The notes under the pieces: generated by a model
What the model saw: only the letters and a program-made list of their open reading frames with translations
What the model was told of the DNA's origin: nothing
The model's database searches: none
Position numbers and translations under genes: made by a program
From: Schleiferilactobacillus harbinensis DSM 16991
GTDB lineage: Bacteria; Bacillota; Bacilli; Lactobacillales; Lactobacillaceae
Reading direction: 5' to 3'
Length of the DNA stretch: 64,000 nucleotides
Assembly: GCF_000425885.1 (NCBI RefSeq)
Contig: NZ_AUEH01000001.1
Span: 1-64,000 of the forward strand
Shown here: positions 1 to 7,759 of the stretch, in pieces
Layout: the number at the start of each line of letters is the position of its first letter
Numbering within the stretch: the stretch's first letter is position 1

Positions 1-24
1 AAAAGGGACTGGGCCAAAACTCCC
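1..24. repeat. Left inverted repeat of the IS element
   Basis: Contains GGGACTGGGCCAAAACTCCC. Its reverse complement is matched at 1827-1850 with about three mismatches. The repeat is itself a short dyad (GGGA...TCCC). Confidence 0.65.
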
Positions 25-38
25 AATTCCGGCATTGA

Positions 39-84
39 GACCGAAGCTCGTTTTCATCAATTTGAAGACGAGCTTCGGTCTTTT
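39..84 (+). terminator. Stem-loop at the left end of the IS
   Basis: A perfect 13-bp stem pairs 39-51 with 68-80 across a 16-nt loop and is followed by TTTT on the plus strand. It lies just past the transposase stop codon. In this orientation it would stop outside transcription from running antisense into the transposase, a common design at IS ends. Confidence 0.6.
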
Positions 85-1679
85 CATGCCGTCGCTGGTT
101 GGTTTTCATACCGTTTTTGCAGGTACTTGGTGTACTTTCTGAGATCGTAGGCCAGAAGCACTAACCCGGTTTCTCGTCTCACGTGCGGCAGCCAGCGCAC
201 GTGGAAACGGCGAAAACCCAGCTCGCGTTTGATCACGCCAAAAGCAGATTCCACTTCGTCCTTGCGCTGCGCGTAGACGCCACGGCCAGGTTCAATGCCT
301 AAGGCCAGCTGTTCTGCGGCCTTCTGCTTTTCCCAGGTGGCGTTGACCCCAATCTGACGCAACCGACCGGTTTGCGTGTGGGCATAGTAGTAGGCTTCCG
401 GTGTTTCACCCGGCAGGGCCCGGTAGTAAGCAAAGTGTCTTGTATAGCCGGTCTGGTGGTCTGTCCGAGTCCCTAAACGCCAGAAGCAGAACTGAACATC
501 ATGGTTGTCAACGTAGTAATTACCTTGAGCGTTATAGTGCCAGTTCATGCACTTGCTGGGATCGCGCCGATATTTGCGGGTCTTTTCCTTTTCATACATG
601 GTGTAGGGAATCAGCGGTACATGCTTCTGGGCGGCGATATAACCGTAATTCTGTTCACTGCCATAGCCGGCATCTGCGGCGATATAGTGCACGTGGGCAA
701 AGATCCAGCGGGACTGCTTAAGAAACGGGATCAGCGTCTTTTGGTCGGTCGGCCGCTGGCAGACGTAGTCGGCTAAAATATACTGCTTATCCGTTGCAAT
801 CTGCACATTATACGCGGGTTTCAGTTGGCCGTTCTTCATGGGGTCCTCTTTGAGCCGCATGAAGGTCGCATCGCAATCGAACTTAGCCAGACTGTTGCGT
901 TGTTCAAAGCCGCCGAAGTACTTGTCATACTGGCGTTTGCGCGGCAGATAATTAGTCTCAATGACGTGCAGATCATGTTTTAAGGCCCGGCGTCGGCGTT
1001 TGTTGGGCGAGCCGCCGCGACCGGTCTTTTCATGGGCAATCACTCGGTTCAGATGACAAATGGCATGGTGCAGCTGTTTAGCGGCGATAGCCAATGCTTT
1101 CGCCAAGTTTTCTTTGCCGGCCGGGGCATTGATCTGCACCAAGTGCAGACTCTTTAAGAATGCCTGACCATTGGCGACCAGCCGCTGGTTGCTCTTCGTC
1201 ACGGTCTTGCGCCAAACAAACGAATATTTCTGGGGAACGGCTTCAATCTTAGTCCCATCAATGAAGACGGCCTGACGATCAATGATGTGCTGGTCCAATA
1301 GCAGCTGGTGAAACTTGTCCAGGGCATCGGCGATCAGCTGATCCATCGCCGGATCAACACGGAAACGATCCAAAACCCGATAGCTGGGGACCCGCTGGTC
1401 AGGACTGAGAAACCAGAGCAGACAAGGGGTCTCGGCGATCAGCTGATGAAGCTGACGACCAGTGACCGGCAGGTGTTTGGCATACGCATAAAGATAGATC
1501 TTCAAAAGGGCCGCCGTGGCGAAACGCGGGCGGCCGTATTTATGCTCATTAAGGGTCAGCAGGACATGCGGCATGGCTTCAACGAATTGGTCAATGACAT
1601 CGGCGAGACTGTATGGAGCAACGGTAAATTTGAATATCAGTGAAACACGGCTTAATTTTCTGGTACACTTAAGTGGCAT
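84..1679 (-). CDS. IS1182-family transposase
   Basis: DDE transposase of 531 residues that would catalyse cut-and-paste movement of the surrounding element. The N-terminal third is the DUF772-like region typical of IS1182 and IS5-group enzymes. The catalytic acids are visible as FIDGTKIEA (about residue 140), IAADAGYGSEQ (about 335) and DEVESAFGVIKREL (about 480), the last being the usual E-x6-K/R helix. The ATG at 1679 has AAGGAGA about 14 nt upstream, a little far, but no better start is apparent. No frameshift or internal stop is seen, so the gene looks intact. It is the only gene in the element and is transcribed towards the window edge. Confidence 0.9.
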   Translation of the reverse strand: MPLKCTRKLSRVSLIFKFTVAPYSLADVIDQFVEAMPHVLLTLNEHKYGRPRFATAALLKIYLYAYAKHLPVTGRQLHQLIAETPCLLWFLSPDQRVPSYRVLDRFRVDPAMDQLIADALDKFHQLLLDQHIIDRQAVFIDGTKIEAVPQKYSFVWRKTVTKSNQRLVANGQAFLKSLHLVQINAPAGKENLAKALAIAAKQLHHAICHLNRVIAHEKTGRGGSPNKRRRRALKHDLHVIETNYLPRKRQYDKYFGGFEQRNSLAKFDCDATFMRLKEDPMKNGQLKPAYNVQIATDKQYILADYVCQRPTDQKTLIPFLKQSRWIFAHVHYIAADAGYGSEQNYGYIAAQKHVPLIPYTMYEKEKTRKYRRDPSKCMNWHYNAQGNYYVDNHDVQFCFWRLGTRTDHQTGYTRHFAYYRALPGETPEAYYYAHTQTGRLRQIGVNATWEKQKAAEQLALGIEPGRGVYAQRKDEVESAFGVIKRELGFRRFHVRWLPHVRRETGLVLLAYDLRKYTKYLQKRYENQPATA

Positions 1680-1756
1680 GGTACTATTTCGATCTCCTTT
1701 TTATTGGTTTGGTCACTGATTAGGGTAGCGCGAAAACGGTGCTGTGTTTAGTTCAG

Positions 1757-1802
1757 AAAAAGAGCTGGGGCAAGATTCTTTCAATCTTGTCTCAGCTCTT
1801 TT
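1757..1802 (-). terminator. Terminator downstream of lacD, inside or beside the IS
   Basis: Long stem AAGAGCTG(G)GGCAAGATT / AATCTTG..CAGCTCTT with a 5-nt loop, flanked by A and T runs, so it could act on both strands. On the minus strand it lies about 65 nt past the lacD stop and would end lacD transcripts before they enter the transposase gene. The arm resembles the IS end and the arms of the repeat at 59919-60150. Confidence 0.7.
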
Positions 1803-1826
1803 CATTTGGGTGCTATTCAGGAAGAT

Positions 1827-1850
1827 GGGACTTTTGGCACAGTCCCTTCT
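1827..1850. repeat. Right inverted repeat of the IS element
   Basis: The reverse complement contains GGGACTGTGCCAAAAGTCCC and matches positions 1-24 at about 21 of 24 bases. It ends 18 bp before the lacD stop codon. Confidence 0.65.
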
Positions 1851-1868
1851 TAAACTTAGAAATAACGA

Positions 1869-2921
1869 TTAGTCAGTCATTACCTTGCGGTCAAAGACCT
1901 CAATGTTGTCCAAACCACCGTATACTTCGTACCAAGGGGTAGCATACTTGTTCAGGATATCGTTCAATTCCTCAACGTTCTCCTTGCCTTGGCCGTTCAG
2001 CCAATCGATCAGTGCTTGCTTGCCGTCCTTAGCGTAAACTTCAACGCCATCCAACCAAGTGGCACGGCCACCCAGGATACCGCTGTAGTTGTTGCCAGCT
2101 TCGCCGGCAAACGTCAATTCAGCACGGAATGTTTCGGCCGGTACACCAGCAGACAAGTAGATGAACGGACGGTCAACCAAGCTGTTCATGTCTTGGAAGA
2201 TCTTCTTTACTTCATCTTGGCTGTAAACAGCCTTGTTGCCGTTCTTGGTGTAGCCTTCAACGAAGTCCCAGTTAACCGGGATTTCAGCCTTGATGACGTC
2301 AATGTGGTACTGATCCTTGGAGAATTCCTTCATGGAGTCCAGTACCAATTGCGGCTTCTCCTTAGCAAATTCAGGGCTCTTGGCATCAGGTACGTTGTCG
2401 TCGTAAGTAACGATTTCAACAAATACCGGAATGTCAGCAGCCAGTGCTTCGTTGCCTAAGCGCTCTAAGAAGGCATGCTTAACGTCATTGATTTCTTTCT
2501 TGTCGTTCGGGTTGTAATAAACCAAAACCTTAGCGGCATCAGCACCCTTGGCCAAGATACGGTCCAGGGATTCGTTGGGCAGCAGTTCAGGGAAGCGGCC
2601 GACAGTGTTAACATCGTAACCTGTCTCTTCGTAAGACAAGATCAGGCCAGACTTCGGAGACTTGGACTTCATACCCTTGAAGCCCAGTTCTTCGTCGATC
2701 AGGATGGCAGAAGTGAACTTGGTCAATTCTTGGGAAACAAGTTCCTTGAATTCATAAACCATGTCCAAGTTGTATTCCTTACCATACTTTTCGGCAGCGG
2801 CCTTCATGATCCGCTTCATCGAACCCCGTTGGTCGATCGCCAGGGCTGCAATAACACCCTTATCGTTGGATAATTGTTGCAGCTTGTCGAACTTGCCGCG
2901 GGAAATGCGTTTTTTTGCCAT
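1869..2921 (-). CDS. lacD: Tagatose 1,6-diphosphate aldolase (LacD-like)
   Basis: Class I aldolase of 350 residues that cleaves tagatose 1,6-bisphosphate to glyceraldehyde 3-phosphate and dihydroxyacetone phosphate. LacD enzymes also act on fructose 1,6-bisphosphate. Family landmarks include ALAIDQRGSM near residue 28, ILIDEELGF, and the Schiff-base lysine in DVIKAEIPVNW near residue 205-215. It is slightly longer than the usual ~326 residues. GGAGGGA lies about 9 nt before the ATG, and a consensus promoter is present upstream. No lacABC or lacEFG genes adjoin it, so it stands alone and may serve general hexose metabolism. An IS element sits immediately downstream. Confidence 0.93.
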   Translation of the reverse strand: MAKKRISRGKFDKLQQLSNDKGVIAALAIDQRGSMKRIMKAAAEKYGKEYNLDMVYEFKELVSQELTKFTSAILIDEELGFKGMKSKSPKSGLILSYEETGYDVNTVGRFPELLPNESLDRILAKGADAAKVLVYYNPNDKKEINDVKHAFLERLGNEALAADIPVFVEIVTYDDNVPDAKSPEFAKEKPQLVLDSMKEFSKDQYHIDVIKAEIPVNWDFVEGYTKNGNKAVYSQDEVKKIFQDMNSLVDRPFIYLSAGVPAETFRAELTFAGEAGNNYSGILGGRATWLDGVEVYAKDGKQALIDWLNGQGKENVEELNDILNKYATPWYEVYGGLDNIEVFDRKVMTD

Positions 2922-2963
2922 AGAAGTTTATCCCTCCAAAATTTTTGCCTTAAAACCTTCATT

Positions 2964-2992
2964 AGTATACGGGTTTTCATAGGATGTTTCAA
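2964..2992 (-). promoter_or_regulatory. lacD promoter
   Basis: On the minus strand TTGAAA (2987-2992), a 17-nt spacer and TATACT (2964-2969) form a near-consensus sigma-A promoter about 45 nt upstream of the lacD start. No clear catabolite-response element is visible. Confidence 0.8.
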
Positions 2993-3021
2993 GGGACATG
3001 CTTGAAAATGGGTCTAGACCA

Positions 3022-4077
3022 TCAGGGGGCGGGAGTTTGGGAGTGGTTGGCGGACTGGGTGGACTTTCGGCCAAGCCATTGGGGACGGTAGAGGTACCAG
3101 TATAGGAAAGAAAAGACGGCGATGCCGGTGATCGCCATGGAGATGGCGTGCTGGCCGGCGAATAACCAATCCTCGGTGACGGCGGGAACGTAAATCGTAA
3201 ATGCCGCTAAGACCCAAGGCCGCAGTTGGGGAATGAGCAGGTATTGGTGGCTGTTCTCCAGAGAAATGCGGGGGTAGAAGGCGACGCACAAGCCAATAAA
3301 GAGAATGGCAAAGAAGAGCCAGAAAGCATAATTAAACCAAGGTGTGCTGGTGATGCGGTCGTAGTTGACGCGGGTATTCATGCCCAACCAGTACATGACA
3401 TGTATGGAGAACCCGCCCGCGCTGATGCCCAAGAAACCAAGGGTGATCACCAACGGCAGGGGTTGGCCAATCACTATGCCGAACAAACTGCCCGCTGCGA
3501 AGGCCGCTATTAATTGAATAATGAAGATTGGCAGATACAGGAACAGCGAACGCCAGTAGAAGATCAGATAATCGTGGGGGACGCCGCTCCGAATGATGGC
3601 GTAGCTGATTACCGCACCGAGAAGATAACCAATTAGAAGCACCGGCAGATATAAGCGCACCTTCATGGCCAGAATTTGCCTGCGCCTGGCGCCGCTGCTG
3701 AACAGTAGACGGTTGAAACCGGAAAATTGATCCCAAAAAGTCATCAAACATCCCAGCACAATGGCTGTTAAGAAATAGATCATGCTGAAAAATGTGCCGT
3801 CTTGGGTGACGTGACCGCGCAGGGGATTGCCGTATTTGAGGGTGCGCTGATCCTTGATAAATTGGGCATAGGTCATGGACTTATGGGCTTTTTTCATCGC
3901 CGGTACGTCGTACTTGTTGAAGTCCTTTTCGCTGGTCTGGTATTTTCCCCACTCGTGGAACATATTGACATTGCTGGTTCCTTGCACCACGCCAAAGAAG
4001 AGGAGCAGGAACGCAGCCAAGATCAGCCAAACGCGGTGGCGGTGCAGCAGTAATGTCCGTAATGAATGATTGGTCAT
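3022..4077 (-). CDS. ABC transporter permease (ABC-2 type), YtrC/D-like
   Basis: Membrane protein of 351 residues with about six or seven hydrophobic helices: one near residues 15-32, a large extracytoplasmic loop to about 95, then helices near 98-115, 140-160, 175-235, 255-275 and 290-325. It is the membrane partner of the ATPase encoded just upstream, whose stop overlaps this start by 4 nt (ATGA). AAGGAGG lies about 10 nt before the ATG. The GntR-ATPase-permease order matches YtrA-type operons, which often respond to cell-wall-active antibiotics. The substrate cannot be read from the sequence. Confidence 0.8.
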   Translation of the reverse strand: MTNHSLRTLLLHRHRVWLILAAFLLLFFGVVQGTSNVNMFHEWGKYQTSEKDFNKYDVPAMKKAHKSMTYAQFIKDQRTLKYGNPLRGHVTQDGTFFSMIYFLTAIVLGCLMTFWDQFSGFNRLLFSSGARRRQILAMKVRLYLPVLLIGYLLGAVISYAIIRSGVPHDYLIFYWRSLFLYLPIFIIQLIAAFAAGSLFGIVIGQPLPLVITLGFLGISAGGFSIHVMYWLGMNTRVNYDRITSTPWFNYAFWLFFAILFIGLCVAFYPRISLENSHQYLLIPQLRPWVLAAFTIYVPAVTEDWLFAGQHAISMAITGIAVFSFLYWYLYRPQWLGRKSTQSANHSQTPAP

Positions 4078-4982
4078 TTCTCGTATACCTCCTTACCCAA
4101 CAAGTAATCCGTATCGTGCACCGCCGTGGTCCGGAAGATGTCCGTCAAAGTTAGCGGCAAATCTTCCATGAATACTGGCTGGGCATCCTGCAACGCCGTC
4201 TCAATGGTCTCGTCATAATGCAGGAAGACAATCTCCAGGACTTGGCCGGTAACACGAATCAGGGTGCCCTCCTTCTTGATCGCGGCCGGCACTTCGTTAT
4301 GCCGGAATACGACCTGGATCTTCTTGGCCTCTTCCCGCAACTCTTCCAGCATGTAGTCGTGAAGAATGTGGTGGTCCTTAAGAATCAGGACGCGGTCGCT
4401 GATCCCGTCCAGCTCTTCCAGATCATGGGAAGAAATCAGAAACGCCGTGTGGTGCTCTGCCGCCGCGTCGATGATCATCTGGGTGACCTGTTCCCGGGCA
4501 ATCACGTCCAGCCCGGAGAAAGGTTCATCCAAAATGATGTAAGGCACGTTGCTGGCCAGGGCCAGCGCCATTAGGATGGTCGCCTGCATTCCTTTAGACA
4601 GGCCAGACCAGCGGCTTTCCCGAGGAATCTTGAAATGGTCAATTTCCTGCCAGAAACTGTCTAAGCTGAATTGCGGGTACACGAGGGTGAACCAGCTGGC
4701 AATTTCGGCCAGCGGACTGTTGCCAAAGAAATTATCTTGGCTGTCGACGAAGAAAATAGATTGGGTAAAGTTGGTATTCGGAGTGACGGTTTGGTCGTTG
4801 ATCTGGATCGTGCCGCTGTCGGGAATGTATTGCAGCATCATCGTCCGGAAGAGGGTGGTCTTGCCGGCCCCGTTGCGGCCGACCAAACCAGTGATTTCCC
4901 CCGGCCGCCAGGTGAAACTGATATCGGTGACCACTTCTTTGCGGCCAATCCGTTTGGTTAAATTGGTAAGCGTGACGGTCAT
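4074..4982 (-). CDS. ABC transporter ATP-binding protein, YtrB-like
   Basis: Nucleotide-binding subunit of about 302 residues that powers the permease encoded next. It shows a Walker A motif (GRNGAGKTT), an LSKGMQ-type signature (GLSKGMQATILMALAL), a Walker B with catalytic Glu (YIILDEPFSGLD) and an H-loop (SSHDLEEL). I chose the ATG at 4982 because AAAGGAGG lies 9 nt upstream and it overlaps the GntR stop by 4 nt. A longer reading frame to 5093 would add 37 residues without homology, running antiparallel to good GntR coding. The C-terminal ~90 residues resemble the extension common in YtrB/BcrA-type ATPases. Confidence 0.88.
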   Translation of the reverse strand: MTVTLTNLTKRIGRKEVVTDISFTWRPGEITGLVGRNGAGKTTLFRTMMLQYIPDSGTIQINDQTVTPNTNFTQSIFFVDSQDNFFGNSPLAEIASWFTLVYPQFSLDSFWQEIDHFKIPRESRWSGLSKGMQATILMALALASNVPYIILDEPFSGLDVIAREQVTQMIIDAAAEHHTAFLISSHDLEELDGISDRVLILKDHHILHDYMLEELREEAKKIQVVFRHNEVPAAIKKEGTLIRVTGQVLEIVFLHYDETIETALQDAQPVFMEDLPLTLTDIFRTTAVHDTDYLLGKEVYEK

Positions 4983-5347
4983 GGATGGGAAACCTCCTTT
5001 GGTGAAAAATTGGTATCCAGAAAGACATCGATCTGTTGACGGGTAATGCCGGCTGTGCCGGCGTTGATCAGCCAGGCCGAGAGCTGCTGCCATAGGACGG
5101 TTTGCTGGGGGGCGGATGGCGGGCTGTCTTTGATAAAGGTTCCTTTACCCGGCTGCACTTCGATGACGCCATCCGCTTCCAGCTGACGGTAGGCCTTGGC
5201 CACGGTATTGGGGTTCAGCCGCTCTTGCTGAGCCATCTCCCGGACTGACGGCAATTTGTCGCCGACTTGCCAAATGCCGGTCAGCACTTGATCTTTAACT
5301 TTCAGCGCTAAGCGTTCGTAATAGGCGAGGGAACGGGGATTTTGCAT
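4979..5347 (-). CDS. GntR-family regulator, YtrA subfamily
   Basis: Compact 122-residue transcription factor: a winged helix at residues 10-75 (KLPSVREMAQQERLNPNTVAKAYRQLE) followed by a short tail of about 45 residues, the length typical of the YtrA subfamily rather than of GntR proteins with large ligand domains. It heads an operon with an ABC ATPase and permease and probably represses it. A dyad of the YtrA type overlaps its promoter (see 5382-5416). AAAGGAGG precedes the ATG. The inducer is unknown; in relatives it is often lipid II-binding antibiotics or envelope stress. Confidence 0.9.
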   Translation of the reverse strand: MQNPRSLAYYERLALKVKDQVLTGIWQVGDKLPSVREMAQQERLNPNTVAKAYRQLEADGVIEVQPGKGTFIKDSPPSAPQQTVLWQQLSAWLINAGTAGITRQQIDVFLDTNFSPKEVSHP

Positions 5348-5381
5348 GAATATGGCACCTCCTTTGCTGCATCTGTATTAC

Positions 5382-5416
5382 GTGTACTATTATCCATAGT
5401 ACACTCGGGATGTCAA
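5382..5416 (-). promoter_or_regulatory. Promoter with YtrA-type operator for the GntR-ABC operon
   Basis: A perfect 9-bp inverted repeat with a 5-nt centre (5382-5404) reads GTGTA-N13-TACAC at its outer positions, close to the GntR/YtrA operator known from Bacillus. On the minus strand TTGACA (5411-5416) and GATAAT (5389-5394) are 16 nt apart, so the dyad covers the -10 and spacer. This suggests autorepression. Confidence 0.8.
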
Positions 5417-5554
5417 TTGTTTTGCCCAAGAATTTAGTTTCAGAAAAGATATGTGTTTTTTCGCCCGTTTTCTTGCAATTGATTGCATTCTCCCCGGGAA
5501 GCGATTAAAGTGATAAGGGTAATTGGTTATCTATATTTAATGGGAGGTCTATCC

Positions 5555-6901
5555 ATGGCACACATTTCCTTTGATGCATCTGCATTGAGCAAGTTCGTGC
5601 ACGACAATGAATTAAGTGAGATTCAACCGCTGGTTACAGCCGCAGACAAAGAGCTGCGCGACGGTACTGGCGCAGGCAATGATTTCCGGGGATTCCTGGA
5701 TCTGCCTGTTGACTACGATAAGGAAGAATTCAGCCGGATCAAGGCGGCTGCTAAGAAGGTTCAGGGCAATTCTGAAGTCTTTGTGGCGATTGGTATCGGC
5801 GGGTCTTACCTCGGTGCCCAAGCAGCGATTGATTTCTTGAATCCGAATTTCTACAACCAACAAAAAGACCGGTCTGTACCGGAAGTCTACTTCGCTGGGA
5901 ATTCTATCAGCGGCAGCTACCTGCATGATCTGGTTCAATTGATTGGCGACCGGGACTTCAGTATCAACGTCATCTCCAAGTCGGGGACGACCACAGAACC
6001 TTCTATCGCTTTCCGCGTATTGAAGGCCAAGCTGATTGCTAAGTATGGTGCTGCTGGTGCTAAGGAACGGATCTACGCGACAACTGACCGGGCCAAGGGT
6101 GCGCTGAAGACTGAGGCTGACGCTGAGGGCTACGAAGAATTCGTTGTGCCTGATGATATCGGCGGCCGGTTCTCCGTGCTTTCCGCTGTTGGTCTGCTGC
6201 CCATCGCCGTTGCCGGCGGGGACATCGATGCCTTGATGCAAGGCGCGGCTGATGCCCGTTCTGAATACACCAACCCGGATGTCACGAAGAACGATGCTTA
6301 CAAGTATGCCGCTTTGCGGAATATCTTGTACCGCAAGGGCTTTACCACTGAATTGCTGGAAAACTACGAGCCTAACCTGCGTCTGTTCGGCGAATGGTGG
6401 AAGCAATTGATGGGCGAGTCTGAAGGCAAGGATCAGAAGGGAATCTATCCTTCTTCTGCTAACTTCACCACGGATCTGCACTCCTTGGGTCAATACATCC
6501 AAGAGGGTCTGCGCAATCTGATGGAGACGGTCGTTAAGATCGAGGACGCGCCTAACGACGTCACGATCCCTGAAGACGACAAGAACCTGGACGGTTTAGG
6601 TTACTTGGCTGACAAGTCCATGAACTATGTCAACAACAAGGCTTACCAGGGTGTTGTTATGGCCCATACCGATGGCGGCGTTCCGGTCATGACCGTGAAT
6701 GTGCCTAAGCAGGATGCTTATTCGTTGGGTTATACGATCTACTTCTTTGAGGCCGCTGTTGCCATTTCTGGGTACTTGAACGGGATCAACCCGTTCAACC
6801 AGCCTGGGGTTGAGGCTTACAAGAAGAACATGTTCGCTCTGCTGGGCCGGCAAGGCTATGAAGAGTTGACGAAGGAACTGACGGAACGCTTGAATAAGTA
6901 A
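5555..6901 (+). CDS. pgi: Glucose-6-phosphate isomerase
   Basis: Cytosolic glycolytic enzyme of 448 residues that interconverts glucose 6-phosphate and fructose 6-phosphate. Both family signatures are present: [14 protein letters not shown] near residue 195 and [17 protein letters not shown] near residue 415, plus SKSGTTTEP (phosphate binding) near 140. Length fits Gram-positive PGI (about 450). The ATG at 5555 is preceded by GGGAGGT. The frame stays open to 5483, but those 24 residues lack conservation. The gene is monocistronic, with a terminator-like stem downstream, and is codon-biased like a highly expressed gene. Confidence 0.97.
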   Translation: MAHISFDASALSKFVHDNELSEIQPLVTAADKELRDGTGAGNDFRGFLDLPVDYDKEEFSRIKAAAKKVQGNSEVFVAIGIGGSYLGAQAAIDFLNPNFYNQQKDRSVPEVYFAGNSISGSYLHDLVQLIGDRDFSINVISKSGTTTEPSIAFRVLKAKLIAKYGAAGAKERIYATTDRAKGALKTEADAEGYEEFVVPDDIGGRFSVLSAVGLLPIAVAGGDIDALMQGAADARSEYTNPDVTKNDAYKYAALRNILYRKGFTTELLENYEPNLRLFGEWWKQLMGESEGKDQKGIYPSSANFTTDLHSLGQYIQEGLRNLMETVVKIEDAPNDVTIPEDDKNLDGLGYLADKSMNYVNNKAYQGVVMAHTDGGVPVMTVNVPKQDAYSLGYTIYFFEAAVAISGYLNGINPFNQPGVEAYKKNMFALLGRQGYEELTKELTERLNK

Positions 6902-6927
6902 GCGTTCGAGGATTTTACAGGCAGAAA

Positions 6928-6996
6928 ATAAAACAGCTTCAATATCATTGAACAGCCGAATGGCCTTGATTGATGGTGTTGGAGCTGTTTTTTTTG
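6928..6996 (+). terminator. pgi terminator
   Basis: Long imperfect stem from AAACAGCTTC (6931-6940) to GGAGCTGTTT (6981-6990) with further pairing inside, followed by a run of eight T. Confidence 0.75.
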
Positions 6997-7115
6997 CTAC
7001 CCAGACACCACGGCAACAGCAGGGGGTGTATTATATGTCTTCCCTCGGCCGTATGTTGTAAAATACTCATGCCATTGTCAATGAGTTTCAGTAGATTTGA
7101 ACGGGGGATTTCAAA

Positions 7116-7325
7116 ATGATGAAGTTTGAGCATGATGCAGCTCAAATTGTTAAGCAAGCCGATAGGACGTACTGGCAAAGGTTTCACAAGTACCCGCCAT
7201 ATAGTGAATTGCTTGCAATGACCAGGTGTTACGTTTTAACCGAGTTTGCGGCCAAAGAGTATGCAAGTCATCTAGCTTTATTGAATGAACCGCTACCGGA
7301 CGATCCACCGAACATTATCTACTGA
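7116..7325 (+). CDS. Small hypothetical protein
   Basis: A 69-residue frame with a weak GGGGGA ribosome-binding site about 10 nt upstream. It has no signal peptide or membrane helix; the composition is mixed, with several aromatic residues (YWQRFHKYPPYSELL). I do not recognise a family. It lies in an AT-richer pocket between the pgi terminator and another stem at 7632-7700, with a second small gene following in the same direction. The two may be a small horizontally acquired or decayed islet. It could be spurious. Confidence 0.4.
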   Translation: MMKFEHDAAQIVKQADRTYWQRFHKYPPYSELLAMTRCYVLTEFAAKEYASHLALLNEPLPDDPPNIIY

Positions 7326-7396
7326 GATTATTCAGCCAAATTATCAAGTGCTTTTGGGTAAATAATATTTTGAATATGGAAAGGAGCGGAGAATCC

Positions 7397-7624
7397 ATGA
7401 TGCTGGTATTTGATATCATACAGGACACACCGGAAAAACGAGTGTATGAGGTGACCTCTGGTCCTGACACCAAGGGAACCATTACAGTTGATAAAAAAAC
7501 GTTGATTGCTACTTCTGAGGGTACTTTTTCGAGTCACTTTCCACTTTGGTTTATTGAAAAAATGCCCATTGGACAGGTGAAAAACGGCAAGTCACTGAAG
7601 CATTTCGTTTACGGCACAGGATAA
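7397..7624 (+). CDS. Small hypothetical protein
   Basis: A 75-residue frame starting at ATG 7397, preceded by AAAGGAGCGG at a good distance. The frame is open to 7370, but upstream codons overlap the ribosome-binding site. Predicted as a small soluble, beta-rich protein (VTSGPDTKGTITVDKKTLIA) with no membrane segment. No family recognised. It follows the 69-residue gene by about 70 nt and is followed directly by a strong stem-loop, which supports a real transcription unit. Confidence 0.55.
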   Translation: MMLVFDIIQDTPEKRVYEVTSGPDTKGTITVDKKTLIATSEGTFSSHFPLWFIEKMPIGQVKNGKSLKHFVYGTG

Positions 7625-7631
7625 ATCAAAC

Positions 7632-7700
7632 AAGCCTTTAGACTCAAACGTTGTACTTCCGAAAAAAGTACAAACATAACCGAGTTCTAAAGGCTTTTGT
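7632..7700. terminator. Bidirectional terminator
   Basis: AAGCCTTTAGACTC (7632-7645) pairs with GAGTTCTAAAGGCTT (7682-7696). A nested hairpin TTGTACTT/AAGTACAA (7651-7673) is followed by TTTT on the plus strand. It lies between the plus-strand small gene and the minus-strand gene ending at 7760. Confidence 0.75.
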
Positions 7701-7759
7701 GATTTCTATTCTCTGAAATAACAGTGTGAATAATGACGCCTAGGTCGTGGGCAGGAATC

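Larger units (their letters stand above)
1..1850 (-). mobile_element. IS1182-family insertion sequence
   Basis: A single 531-residue DDE transposase gene on the minus strand is enclosed by imperfect inverted repeats at 1-24 and 1827-1850, which match at about 21 of 24 positions. The distance of about 1.85 kb fits IS1182-type elements. The left end coincides with the window edge, so a target duplication cannot be checked. The right end stops about 18 bp before the lacD stop codon. The end repeat resembles terminator-like arms elsewhere in the window (59919-59935, 53101-53120), so the exact boundary is uncertain. Confidence 0.75.

Noticed and set aside
5483-5554. 24-codon upstream extension of pgi
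   Set aside because: The ribosome-binding site GGGAGGT and family alignment support the ATG at 5555.
5612-6502. 296-residue frame antisense to pgi
   Set aside because: No start signals or family. pgi coding is unambiguous.
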